The notes below the pieces were generated by a model. That model made no database searches, was not told where the DNA came from, and saw only the letters and a list, made by a program, of their open reading frames with translations. From an uncultured Bacteroidales bacterium (GTDB lineage Bacteria > Bacteroidota > Bacteroidia > Bacteroidales > F082), in assembly GCA_905234645.1 (NCBI GenBank), contig CAJOIS010000015.1, positions 1-59,807 on the forward strand: 59,807 nucleotides of DNA, in the 5' to 3' direction. The translations under genes were made by a program, and so were the position numbers. This document shows, piece after piece, positions 1-7,049 of this stretch. Each line of letters opens with the position of its first letter. Position 1 is the first letter of the stretch.

Positions 1-22
1 TCCGCAAAAAGAACCTTTTTTT

Positions 23-94
23 GGCCCATTCGACTAGCGGTTAGGTCGTAAGTTTCTCACACTTAAAACAGCGGTTCGATTCCGCTATGGGCTA
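23..94 (+). tRNA. tRNA-Glu (anticodon CTC)
   Basis: A full cloverleaf can be folded by eye. The acceptor stem pairs 23-29 with 87-93 (first pair G-U), with discriminator A94. The D arm is closed by GAC/GTC, the anticodon stem TAAGT/ACTTA encloses loop TTCTCAC with CTC at 56-58, and the T arm is AGCGG/CCGCT around TTCGATT. CTC reads GAG, so the charge is glutamate. No CCA is encoded. A strong hairpin terminator follows directly. Confidence 0.93.
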
Positions 95-101
95 CGAAAC
101 A

Positions 102-144
102 AATCCGCAACTTGTTGAAAAACAGGCTGCGGATTTTCCTTTTG
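102..144 (+). terminator. Rho-independent terminator after tRNA-Glu
   Basis: AATCCGCA (102-109) pairs with TGCGGATT (128-135); an inner helix CTTGTT/AACAGG closes on a GAAA loop, and a T-rich run follows. It lies 7 bases after the tRNA, so it most likely ends that transcript. Confidence 0.8.
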
Positions 145-377
145 TACCAGATTTACCCCAAAATTGCCCCAAAGAAGTCGTTTGGATTCCAAAAACAAGA
201 AAACCCCAGCCAACGCCAGGGTTTTCAAGAACCAAAAACCAAAATTTATGAAACCTTTTACTTGCAACCGTATAAACGGCTACAGGTCTTTATGATAAGA
301 ACCGCTGCAAAAATAATGTTTTTTCTAAAAATGCAAGAGTTTTTTGAAAAAAATGAGCGATTTTTTTGAAAAAATTC
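145..377. other. AT-rich spacer with one hairpin, no gene seen
   Basis: Short open frames here (for example 85-267 minus and 112-369 plus) have no family resemblance and cross the terminator, so I see no gene. A hairpin AAAACCC/GGGTTTT at 200-225 is followed by T-rich sequence when read on the minus strand and could act as a terminator, though no minus-strand gene feeds it. The rest is A/T-rich and leads into the promoter at 378. Confidence 0.5.
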
Positions 378-408
378 TTGACAAAACCGGTTTTTCTGCC
401 TATGTTTG
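378..408 (+). promoter_or_regulatory. Bacteroidetes-type promoter for the 440 gene
   Basis: TTG at 378-380, a 20-base spacer and TATGTTTG at 401-408 match the TTG-N19-21-TAnnTTTG consensus exactly. It ends about 30 bases before ATG 440, and so argues for that start over the in-frame ATG at 344. Confidence 0.75.
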
Positions 409-439
409 CATTCTTAATCATCAAAAAAAGCGCATTAGT

Positions 440-679
440 ATGGAAAAAGCAATGGACAAACTCACCGACATGATCATGGCCAACGATAGCCTCAACGAGA
501 CCGAAGCCAAAGCCAAACTCAACCTAATTTACATCAAGATGGAACAGTCAGGGATCAAGAGCTTCGTCGACGAATACACCAACTGGCTCATGACGGAAAA
601 GAAACTGAACTACAAAGCCATCCTTCAAACGCCCGACCAAAAGCTGCACGACATCTACGATAGCGAATTCAAGCATTAA
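440..679 (+). CDS. Small conserved-looking hypothetical protein (79 aa)
   Basis: I do not recognise the family. The frame encodes 79 residues, is rich in Lys/Glu/Asp, has no signal peptide or membrane segment, and looks largely alpha-helical and soluble. An in-frame ATG exists upstream at 344, but a well-formed promoter at 378-408 lies between the two, so ATG 440 (MEKAMDKL) is preferred. A bidirectional hairpin terminator follows at 688-721, making this a single-gene transcript. The intact promoter, ATG start and terminator make it a convincing real gene even though its function cannot be read from the sequence. Confidence 0.75.
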   Translation: MEKAMDKLTDMIMANDSLNETEAKAKLNLIYIKMEQSGIKSFVDEYTNWLMTEKKLNYKAILQTPDQKLHDIYDSEFKH

Positions 680-687
680 TAAATCGC

Positions 688-721
688 AAAAACACCCATA
701 GGGAATGACATGGGTGTTTTT
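688..721. terminator. Bidirectional terminator
   Basis: AAAAACACCCAT pairs with ATGGGTGTTTTT around a GGGAATGAC-type loop. It has A and T tracts on both sides and separates the convergent 440 gene (plus) and EcsC-like gene (minus). Confidence 0.85.
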
Positions 722-744
722 GTATGCCAACTCGAAACGCGCCA

Positions 745-1479
745 TTAATGTCGCATCTCGTATAACTCGTCAAGGTGTTTCTTCAGTCGCCGTGCCATGG
801 GGCGGAATGTGTAATAGGTGATGGTGGCAGAAATAGGTGCACCCACTAAAGGTATCACCTTCCCCACTCCCTTGGCAAAGCCCTCCTTGGTCATATTAAT
901 GCCAATCCATTGCGCAATCTTGATGGCATATTGCGCCATCACCGTTTCCGAAATCTTTATCCCTGCATTCTTCGACACCTGGCCCACCACCTTGGTCAAG
1001 GCCTCCACTGCCAACTTGTTACCCATCATCGCACCTACAAAGAGTGTCATAATGTTGAGCGACTCGTCGTCAAGCTGTTTGTTGACATCCGTCAAAGCCG
1101 GCCAGCCGTACAGATAGATGAGCTTTTGCATTAATGACAAGATGTGTCCATAGAACTGCGTGATGTCGGCCGGAATGGAACCCGCCATCCACCAACCTCC
1201 CGGCAAACCCATCAATGCCGAAGTGCCACAGACCATGGTGAGGTGATAGCTGATGCATTGGTTGGCGAGCTTGTCTATCTCTTTCTTGTTCAACACCTTC
1301 ACTGGACTGTCGTCCAAGGCCGTCATCACCTCCATCGGGGTGCAGAACTTGGAGAGCTCCTTGGAGAGGAACTCTTCACGATCCACTTTCACGAAAGGCA
1401 GGCGCAGACTGGTCTCCAAGACCCTGTTCCACACGCTGACACTTTGGGTGGGTTTTTCTATGTTTCCTTCAGTAGCCAT
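745..1479 (-). CDS. EcsC-family protein (244 aa)
   Basis: The central part carries the motif GLPGGWWMAGSIPADI followed by QFYGHILSLMQKLIYLYGWP, the arrangement typical of EcsC-like proteins (named after the Bacillus ecs locus; their biochemical role is poorly defined). Gly- and Ala-rich, moderately hydrophobic helices around residues 90-115, 145-165 and 205-225 suggest membrane association. The reading frame is open further upstream into rarA, but ATG 1479 (MATEGNIEK) overlaps the rarA stop by only 11 bases, the usual translational-coupling arrangement, so I take that start. The gene probably shares a transcript with rarA. The family assignment rests on motif resemblance only. Confidence 0.7.
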   Translation of the reverse strand: MATEGNIEKPTQSVSVWNRVLETSLRLPFVKVDREEFLSKELSKFCTPMEVMTALDDSPVKVLNKKEIDKLANQCISYHLTMVCGTSALMGLPGGWWMAGSIPADITQFYGHILSLMQKLIYLYGWPALTDVNKQLDDESLNIMTLFVGAMMGNKLAVEALTKVVGQVSKNAGIKISETVMAQYAIKIAQWIGINMTKEGFAKGVGKVIPLVGAPISATITYYTFRPMARRLKKHLDELYEMRH

Positions 1480-2752
1480 ATTTTTCCTTCCATTTTTCCC
1501 GCAGGTTCTTGCGTAACTCACGCTCACGGGGGTTATCTTGTGGCTCATACAAAACCGTGCCAGAAATTTCGGCTGGCATAAACTCCTGCTCCACGAAGTT
1601 ACCCTCATAGGCATGGGCATACTTGTAACCGTCATGGTAGCCGAGCTCTTTCATCAACTTGGTCGGGGCATTACGGAGATGCAGTGGTACCGACAGGTCG
1701 CCCGTCTGACGCACCAAAGCCTGCGCCGCGTCGATGGCAGCCACAGCAGCATTGCTTTTCGGCGACGAAGCCAGATAAGTCACCGCCTGCGACAAGATAA
1801 TGCGACTCTCGGGCCAACCGATTTTGTTGACAGCATCGAAGCAGGCGTTGGCCAACAGCAAGGCGTTAGGGTTGGCATTGCCGATATCCTCCGAGGAGAG
1901 AACGAGCATGCGGCGAGCGATAAACAGCGGGTCCTCCCCAGCCTCGATCATTCGGGCAAGATAATACAATGCCGCATTGGGGTCGCTGCCACGCATCGAC
2001 TTGATAAAGGCCGAGATGATGTCATAGTGCATCTCGCCCTGCTTGTCATATTTCACCAAGTTGCTCTGGATGCAGTTTGTCGTGAAGTCATTGGTGACGA
2101 CTAATTCTTCAGCGGTCTCATCAAGGTCGTTCAACGAGGTGACAACCAATTCTATGGCGTTCAAAAGTTTGCGACCATCTCCCCCACTGATCTTCATCAA
2201 CGCCTCTGGTTCCTTGACGGTAATCTTCTTACCGAAATCACATTCCAAAGCCTTCACGGCTTTTGCCAAAAGGATTTCCAAATCTTCCTTCTCCAACGAC
2301 TTGAGCACATACACCTGACAACGTGACAGCAAAGGCGAGATGACCTCGAAGCTCGGGTTCTCGGTGGTGGCGCCGATGAGCGTGACAAGACCTTTTTCGA
2401 CGGCTCCCAACAGCGAGTCCTGTTGCGACTTGCTGAAACGGTGGATTTCGTCAATAAATAATATAGGTGCCTCAGGGGCCATCCTTGCCCTGTCAATGAC
2501 ATCACGCACTTCCTTCACGCCGCTGCTGACGGCACTCAGCTGAAAGAACTGCCGCTTCACCTGTTTGGAGATGATGAAGGCCAAGGTGGTCTTACCCACG
2601 CCAGGCGGTCCCCAAAAGATCATGGAAGGCACACGCCCGCTCTCGATGGCACGGCGCAATACGGCATTCTCACCGATGATATGCTTCTGCCCGATATAGT
2701 CATCAAGCGTCGTGGGACGCAGGCGTTCCGCCAATGGGATGGTTGATTGCAT
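1469..2752 (-). CDS. rarA: Replication-associated recombination protein A (RarA/MgsA)
   Basis: This is a AAA+ ATPase of the clamp-loader clade that acts at stalled replication forks. Walker A is GPPGVGKT at residues 48-55, Walker B ILFIDEIHRF ends near residue 105, and a sensor-type stretch GATTENPSFEV follows. The C-terminal half, with RGSDPNAALYYLARM and DIGNANPNAL, is the tetramerisation region characteristic of RarA rather than RuvB or DnaX. The length of 427 residues is normal. ATG 2752 sits just downstream of a minus-strand TATTTTTG box. The gene is divergent from the dipeptidase at 2817 and overlaps the downstream EcsC-like gene by 11 bases. Confidence 0.95.
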   Translation of the reverse strand: MQSTIPLAERLRPTTLDDYIGQKHIIGENAVLRRAIESGRVPSMIFWGPPGVGKTTLAFIISKQVKRQFFQLSAVSSGVKEVRDVIDRARMAPEAPILFIDEIHRFSKSQQDSLLGAVEKGLVTLIGATTENPSFEVISPLLSRCQVYVLKSLEKEDLEILLAKAVKALECDFGKKITVKEPEALMKISGGDGRKLLNAIELVVTSLNDLDETAEELVVTNDFTTNCIQSNLVKYDKQGEMHYDIISAFIKSMRGSDPNAALYYLARMIEAGEDPLFIARRMLVLSSEDIGNANPNALLLANACFDAVNKIGWPESRIILSQAVTYLASSPKSNAAVAAIDAAQALVRQTGDLSVPLHLRNAPTKLMKELGYHDGYKYAHAYEGNFVEQEFMPAEISGTVLYEPQDNPRERELRKNLREKWKEKYGY

Positions 2753-2763
2753 TGTTGAATTAT

Positions 2764-2797
2764 TTTGTGCAAAAATAGCAAAAAAATCTTATTTTTG
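2764..2797 (+). promoter_or_regulatory. Promoter for the C69 dipeptidase
   Basis: TTTG at 2764-2767 and TATTTTTG at 2790-2797 are 22 bases apart, one base longer than the usual Bacteroidetes spacing. The ATG follows at 2817. The site physically overlaps the divergent rarA promoter. Confidence 0.55.
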
Positions 2798-2804
2798 TCC
2801 CAAA
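2770..2804 (-). promoter_or_regulatory. Promoter for rarA, interleaved with the divergent one
   Basis: Read on the minus strand, TATTTTTG lies at 2777-2770 with a TTTG at 2804-2801, spacing 23. It sits inside the plus-strand promoter of the dipeptidase, so RNA polymerase probably cannot occupy both at once. Confidence 0.5.
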
Positions 2805-2816
2805 ATCTAACATCCC

Positions 2817-4538
2817 ATGAAAACCATCAAGTACCTCATCTTCGTTGTCCTGCTTGCCGCCTTCAGCAAAGCAGAAGCATGCACCAACTTCCTCATCACC
2901 AAAGGCGCCAGCGTGGATGGCTCCAACATGATCAGCTACTGCGCCGACTCCCACATTCGTTACGGCGAACTGTACTTCACCCCTGCCGCCGACTGGCCCG
3001 ATGGTAGCGTGCGCGTTTGCTACGACCGTGGCACAAACGCCCCTCGTGGCAGCGTGCCGCAGCCACCGCACACCTACCAAGTGGTGGGCTACATCAACGA
3101 GAACCAAGTCGCCCTCGGCGAGACCACTTTTGGCGGACGCGAAGAATTGATGGACCCCACAGGCATCGTTGACTACGGCAGCTTAATGTTCATTGCATTG
3201 GAACGCAGCACATCAGCCCGCGAAGCCATCAAAATCATGGCCGACTTAGTTGAGGAATACGGTTATGGCAGCGATGGTGAATCGTTCAGCATCAGCGATG
3301 CCAACGAGGTGTGGTATATGGAAATCATGCCCAAGGGCTACACGCCCCAGGTAATGCTGACAGGCGACACCATCAACGCCGACCGCGGCGCCGTGTGGGT
3401 GGCCATCCGCATCCCCGACGGCTATGTGAGCGGCCATGCCAACGCGGCACGCATCACCACCTTCCCCTTGCGCAACGGCAAGACCTCCATCACCGACAAG
3501 GACTGGAAGAAGCTCTATAATAAAGAGGTGGAAGTCATCTATAAGCACGACGTCATCGACTTCGCCCGCAGCAAAGGCTACTTCAGCGGCAAGGACAAGG
3601 ATTTCGACTTCAGCGCAGCATACGCGCCCGTCGACTTCAGTGCAGCCCGGGTGTGCGACTTCCGTGTGTGGACTATGTTCAACAAGGTCTGCGACGGCAT
3701 GGACGAATACTGGGACTATGTCATCGGCAAAGACCTCACCCATCGCATGCCCTTATATGTAAAGCCCAACCGCAAAGTCAGCCTCAGCGACATGATGGGT
3801 TTCCAACGCGACCATTTCCAAGGAACGCCCTACGACAAGACCCAAGATGTTGGCGCAGGCCCCTTCGGCTCACCTTTCCGCTTCAACCCGCTCTATTGGG
3901 AATATGAAGGCAAGCCCTACCTCAACGAGCGCAGCATCGAGGTAGTGCAAACAGGTTTCTCCTTCATTGCACAGAGTCGCAGCTGGCTGCCCAACCCCAT
4001 CGGCGGCATCATCTGGTTCGGCGTCGACGACACCAACTCCACCGTCTACACGCCCTTCTATTGCTCCATCAGCGAGGTGCCGATAGAATACCGTGTGGGC
4101 AACGGCGACATGCTGACCTACAGCGACAACGCCGCCTTTTGGGTTTTCAACCGACTGGCGCATTTCAAGTACCTCTTCTATAACCGTGTCATAGGCGACA
4201 TACAAGCCGTGCAGAACGAACTGGAGAGCGGCTACCAAGAACAGGTCAACTATGCAGACAACCAAGCCTTGAGCCTCTACGCCCAAAACCCGCAGAAAGC
4301 CATTGCCTACCTCACCGACTTCTCCAACCAAGCAGGGCACAACACCGTAGCCACTTGGAAAGAGCTGGACAACTATTTACTAGTAAAGTATTTGGACAGC
4401 AACATCAAGCAAGAGGAAAACGGACAATTCAAGCGCAACGACTATGGTTATCCGGCCCGCCCGAAACAGCCGGGATACCCTGATTCTTGGAAAAAAGAGG
4501 TGATTGAACAGACGGGAGACAGGTTTAGGAGGCCATAA
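2817..4538 (+). CDS. Secreted C69-family dipeptidase (573 aa)
   Basis: A signal peptide ends at residue 21 (KAEA), exposing Cys22 in CTNFLITKGASVDGS; an N-terminal Cys nucleophile after processing is the hallmark of peptidase family C69 (PepD-like, Ntn-hydrolase fold). Other family features are visible: SYCADSHIRYGELYF, the NENQVALGETTFGG segment and a DANEVWYMEI stretch. Members cleave dipeptides with broad specificity, here presumably in the periplasm, feeding amino-acid uptake. The length of 573 residues fits the larger Bacteroidales members. The gene is transcribed alone, divergent from rarA. The substrate cannot be read from sequence. Confidence 0.9.
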   Translation: MKTIKYLIFVVLLAAFSKAEACTNFLITKGASVDGSNMISYCADSHIRYGELYFTPAADWPDGSVRVCYDRGTNAPRGSVPQPPHTYQVVGYINENQVALGETTFGGREELMDPTGIVDYGSLMFIALERSTSAREAIKIMADLVEEYGYGSDGESFSISDANEVWYMEIMPKGYTPQVMLTGDTINADRGAVWVAIRIPDGYVSGHANAARITTFPLRNGKTSITDKDWKKLYNKEVEVIYKHDVIDFARSKGYFSGKDKDFDFSAAYAPVDFSAARVCDFRVWTMFNKVCDGMDEYWDYVIGKDLTHRMPLYVKPNRKVSLSDMMGFQRDHFQGTPYDKTQDVGAGPFGSPFRFNPLYWEYEGKPYLNERSIEVVQTGFSFIAQSRSWLPNPIGGIIWFGVDDTNSTVYTPFYCSISEVPIEYRVGNGDMLTYSDNAAFWVFNRLAHFKYLFYNRVIGDIQAVQNELESGYQEQVNYADNQALSLYAQNPQKAIAYLTDFSNQAGHNTVATWKELDNYLLVKYLDSNIKQEENGQFKRNDYGYPARPKQPGYPDSWKKEVIEQTGDRFRRP

Positions 4539-4550
4539 CATTGGCCTTTC

Positions 4551-4575
4551 GGCCCTTCGACAGGCTCAGGAACCT
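4551..4575 (+). repeat. Dispersed intergenic repeat (GGCCCTTCGACAGGCTCAGG type)
   Basis: GGCCCTTCGACAGGCTCAGG followed by AACCTC lies between the dipeptidase stop and the convergent MauE-thioredoxin gene. A related copy is at 58864-58895. Motifs of this kind are common intergenic repeats in many bacterial genomes. Confidence 0.55.
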
Positions 4576-5495
4576 CAATTTGCCATAAACGCCTTGATTT
4601 CCTCTTCTTTCATGCCACGAAAGCCATATTCGTAGATAGGCTCGCCGTTGTCCATAAAGATGATGGTCGGGAAGATGCCATTAATGACTTTTAACAACTG
4701 GACCGCGTCGGGATATAGCACATCACGATATGGTGCCGATTCCGACTTTTCATAGAATCTTGTAATGCCTTCCTCGCTGCCCATGAAGACATAGGTAATG
4801 CGATTGGCGGGAAAACCATAAAACTGCTGCATCAGGGAAAGCTTGTGTGCTGCCATCTGGCAGAATTCACAACCCGTAGAGAAGAAACAGACCACCTGTT
4901 TGCCATCGCGGAGGTTGAGGCTGTCCAAAGGAGCCTCATCCAGTATTTCGTTGAAAGGCTCCACCTGAAGGTTGTGTTGCGCCGTATTGGCAGAGATGAA
5001 ATTGTCAGGCGGCGAGACGGCGAAAACCGTAACCGTCGAGGCCACAACGGCAAGGCAAAGGATAAGCCAGCGAAAGCGCGTCTCCCATTCTCCCATCCAA
5101 TAAAGCGGCAGGAAAAGCATAATCAATACGCCATTTTTAATCAAGCTTTGCTTGGGATCGAATTGGAGGAAGTCGCCAAAGCAGTGGCAATTGTCGGTGC
5201 GTCCAATAACAAGCGCGTAAATTAATAATAAGGTATAGCCCAACAACATGGCCATGCTACCCCACCAATAGAGCTTATGCATCGTATTGGAAATCAAACC
5301 AATGCCCAGCACAAGTTCGAGGACAATGGCTGCACGAGCCACCAAGAATGAAAAATTGAGACTAAAGAAATGGTAGCTATAGATATAAATCTCGAACTGG
5401 TCCATATCGACAATCTTCATAATGGCTGAAGCGATAAAGACAAGTCCGAGCAGGACTTTCATGACGATGGGAACTATGCCAAAGATTTTGTTCAT
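4575..5495 (-). CDS. MauE/DoxX-like membrane protein fused to a thioredoxin-like domain
   Basis: Residues 1-160 form a MauE/DoxX-type four-to-five helix membrane domain with the conserved Cys pair NCHCFGDF near residue 103. Residues 180-306 look like a periplasmic thioredoxin fold: VVCFFSTGCEFC gives a CxxC (Cys209, Cys212), and FPTIIF supplies the cis-Pro loop. The protein therefore probably moves electrons or thiol redox equivalents across the inner membrane. The family is known in Bacteroidetes, but its physiological partner is not. A terminator hairpin lies only a few bases upstream of ATG 5495. A relative without the CxxC is encoded at 36532-37767. Confidence 0.8.
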   Translation of the reverse strand: MNKIFGIVPIVMKVLLGLVFIASAIMKIVDMDQFEIYIYSYHFFSLNFSFLVARAAIVLELVLGIGLISNTMHKLYWWGSMAMLLGYTLLLIYALVIGRTDNCHCFGDFLQFDPKQSLIKNGVLIMLFLPLYWMGEWETRFRWLILCLAVVASTVTVFAVSPPDNFISANTAQHNLQVEPFNEILDEAPLDSLNLRDGKQVVCFFSTGCEFCQMAAHKLSLMQQFYGFPANRITYVFMGSEEGITRFYEKSESAPYRDVLYPDAVQLLKVINGIFPTIIFMDNGEPIYEYGFRGMKEEEIKAFMAN

Positions 5496-5500
5496 GGAAA

Positions 5501-5531
5501 GAAAAAAGGCACACGCGTGGGCATGTGCCTT
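5501..5531 (-). terminator. Terminator immediately upstream of the MauE-thioredoxin start
   Basis: Read on the minus strand, GGCACATGCCCACGCGTGTGCC is a hairpin followed by six T. It ends the lipoprotein transcript coming from 5769, yet lies within about 6 bases of the next start codon (5495). Confidence 0.75.
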
Positions 5532-5550
5532 CGTTGGTTGACCAATGTCA

Positions 5551-5769
5551 TCAATACACTCTATGGCATTCTGCCTCGGTTATACCCGCAGTAGCGTTAA
5601 AGGAATCTTCATAGTCGCTGCAGGTCTCACCTTCCTCGGTAAGGAAGACATCAGGTTCATAGGAAAGGGCACCAATCTTATACGTGCATTGGCACTTCTG
5701 TTGTTTGTTGCATGAGCTTGCGCAGACGAAAAGCGCAACTACGGCAAGAGCTAATAATACTTTCTTCAT
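5551..5769 (-). CDS. Small Cys-rich lipoprotein (72 aa)
   Basis: An N-terminal signal with lipobox VCASSC places the lipidated Cys at residue 20. The mature part is about 50 residues with a CQC motif near its start (KCQCTYKIG), a central ETCSDYED and a terminal EAECHRVY, giving an even number of cysteines that could form disulfides. The spacing of these motifs matches the neighbouring 5802-6095 product, so the two look like tandem paralogues. Function is unknown. It is followed by a terminator and probably expressed with its upstream paralogue. Confidence 0.75.
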   Translation of the reverse strand: MKKVLLALAVVALFVCASSCNKQQKCQCTYKIGALSYEPDVFLTEEGETCSDYEDSFNATAGITEAECHRVY

Positions 5770-5801
5770 TTTCTTTGTTATTTAATGGGTTAACAATAGT
5801 A

Positions 5802-6095
5802 TCAATGGTTATTATTGTTATTATTATTGTTGTTGCCGAACAGGTCATTCCACCAATGGTGCTCCTCGCCCGTCACTTCCTCTTCTGAGACCTCGGTGCA
5901 GATCACCTGGCCCCAGCCTACGATTTCCTTGGACTTGTCGGAGCAGGAAGAGCCGTCCTCGATAGTGTAGTAATCCTCGCCCAAGTCAACGACCCCCTCG
6001 TTCTGGATGGTCGTGCATTTACAATAGCGTGTTTTTTTGCACGAAGGCAGGATCACAACGGCCAAGGCGAGAACAAGTATCAAAAATCTTTTCAT
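5802..6095 (-). CDS. Small Cys-rich lipoprotein with poly-Asn tail (97 aa)
   Basis: The signal peptide and lipobox VILPSC put the lipidated Cys at residue 19. Motifs KYRYCKC-like (RYCKCTTIQ), EDGSSCSDKS and VICTEV follow the same order as in the 5551-5769 product, supporting a tandem duplication. The C-terminus is unlike the paralogue: an acidic stretch, HHWWNDLFG, then nine Asn and His. The Asn run is encoded by an AAC/AAT microsatellite (5808-5834) and could vary in length. A promoter of the TTTC-N21-TAATTTTG type lies at 6115-6147. Function is unknown. Confidence 0.75.
   Translation of the reverse strand: MKRFLILVLALAVVILPSCKKTRYCKCTTIQNEGVVDLGEDYYTIEDGSSCSDKSKEIVGWGQVICTEVSEEEVTGEEHHWWNDLFGNNNNNNNNNH
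5808..5834 (-). repeat. AAC/AAT trinucleotide microsatellite
   Basis: Nine consecutive Asn codons (GTT/ATT on the plus strand) form the C-terminal tail of the lipoprotein gene. Slippage here would keep frame and only change tail length. Confidence 0.85.
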
Positions 6096-6114
6096 TTCCA
6101 GAGACTATTTCACT

Positions 6115-6147
6115 GCAAAATTACACTTTTTTTGCCTTTATAAAGAA
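6115..6147 (-). promoter_or_regulatory. Promoter for the two small lipoproteins
   Basis: On the minus strand TTTC (6147-6144), a 21-base spacer and TAATTTTG (6122-6115) resemble the Bacteroidetes consensus with one change in the -33 box. ATG 6095 follows 20 bases later. Confidence 0.55.
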
Positions 6148-6178
6148 AAAAAACGTAAAAAATCTTGACATATTGTGC

Positions 6179-6934
6179 CTACTCACCATCATAGAATTCG
6201 GGATGCAGCTCCCTGAACTTCCGCTCATATTGCCTAATACGGCTTAGGGAACGGCGTGTCCAAACGAGACGGAGTGCATTGCGTTCCTCTTCCGTGAGGT
6301 GCCATCCGATGTCGGTGGAGGCATGAAGACGGTTCGTCAACGAATACAGCAGCAAGGCGGCAGAGACACTGATGTTATAGCTCTCGGTAAAGCCATACAT
6401 AGGGATGCGGACATGCATATCGGCATTCTCGACGGCATAATCCGAAAGACCGAGTTTCTCGGTGCCGAAGACCAAGGCAACAGGTTGGTCTAGCGGCAAT
6501 GTGTCAGGAGTGAAGTCATCGCGATGCGGACATGTGGCCACGATCTTGTAGCCCTTGTCGTGCAGGTGCTGATAGGCCGTTGGAGTGTTGAATTCCTCGC
6601 CCTCGTAATACTGAAGGTTAAGCCATTTCGTGCTGCCCAACACCACGTCGGGGTTCACGTCATAATGATTCGTATTCTCCACAATATGGATGTCCTGAAT
6701 GCCTCTCAAGTCACAGCTGCGCAGCACGGCACTGGCATTGTGGGGCTGAAAGATATCCTCCAAGACAACGGTAATATGGCGGGTGCGAAAGTCCAAAACC
6801 TCTTCGAAGCGCTGACGGCGCTCATCCGTGATGAACTGCGTCATGAACTCAAGCATGGCCGCATCACGGGCAGCATTCTCCCGCATCCCAACATCCTGTA
6901 ATTCACGCCCGTCATACACAACAGATTTCTTCAT
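6179..6934 (-). CDS. trmH: tRNA 2'-O-methyltransferase of the SpoU/TrmH family
   Basis: The three SPOUT motifs are clear: NASAVLRSCDLRGI (about residue 66), VALVFGTEKLGLSD (about 153) and RIPMYGFTESYNISVSAALL (about 177). These form the trefoil-knot SAM pocket; the Arg in motif 1 and the Asn-Ser in motif 3 are the catalytic-site residues of 2'-O-ribose methylases. The N-terminal segment ITDERRQRFEEVLDFRT plus HNASAV matches TrmH, which methylates G18 of tRNAs, better than the 23S methylase RlmB. Length is 251 residues. The C-terminal basic helix RRSLSRIRQYERKFRELHP is also TrmH-like. The gene is divergent from the TPR protein at 7050. The exact position modified is inference. Confidence 0.88.
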   Translation of the reverse strand: MKKSVVYDGRELQDVGMRENAARDAAMLEFMTQFITDERRQRFEEVLDFRTRHITVVLEDIFQPHNASAVLRSCDLRGIQDIHIVENTNHYDVNPDVVLGSTKWLNLQYYEGEEFNTPTAYQHLHDKGYKIVATCPHRDDFTPDTLPLDQPVALVFGTEKLGLSDYAVENADMHVRIPMYGFTESYNISVSAALLLYSLTNRLHASTDIGWHLTEEERNALRLVWTRRSLSRIRQYERKFRELHPEFYDGE

Positions 6935-6962
6935 TGGTTTTACTCTTTAATAATTAGGTGCG

Positions 6963-6991
6963 CAAAAATACGAAAAAAGAAAAAAATCAAA
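6963..6991 (-). promoter_or_regulatory. Candidate promoter for trmH
   Basis: On the minus strand TTTG (6991-6988) and TATTTTTG (6970-6963) are separated by 17 bases, a little short of the usual 19-21. It is placed back to back with the promoter of the divergent TPR gene. Confidence 0.45.
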
Positions 6992-6998
6992 AAAAAAG

Positions 6999-7028
6999 GT
7001 TGATGGTAAGCCGAAAAAGCGTACTTTT
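6999..7028 (+). promoter_or_regulatory. Promoter for the TPR membrane protein
   Basis: TTG at 6999-7001, 19-base spacer and TACTTTTG at 7021-7028 fit the Bacteroidetes consensus. ATG 7050 follows about 20 bases later. Confidence 0.7.
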
Positions 7029-7049
7029 GCACGCAAATTTTGAATCGAT

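Noticed and set aside
85..369. Two short open frames after tRNA-Glu
   Set aside because: They cross the tRNA terminator and contain only low-complexity A/T-rich sequence with no promoter.
344..439. Longer start for the 79-residue protein
   Set aside because: The promoter at 378-408 lies after ATG 344, so that start could not be transcribed from it.
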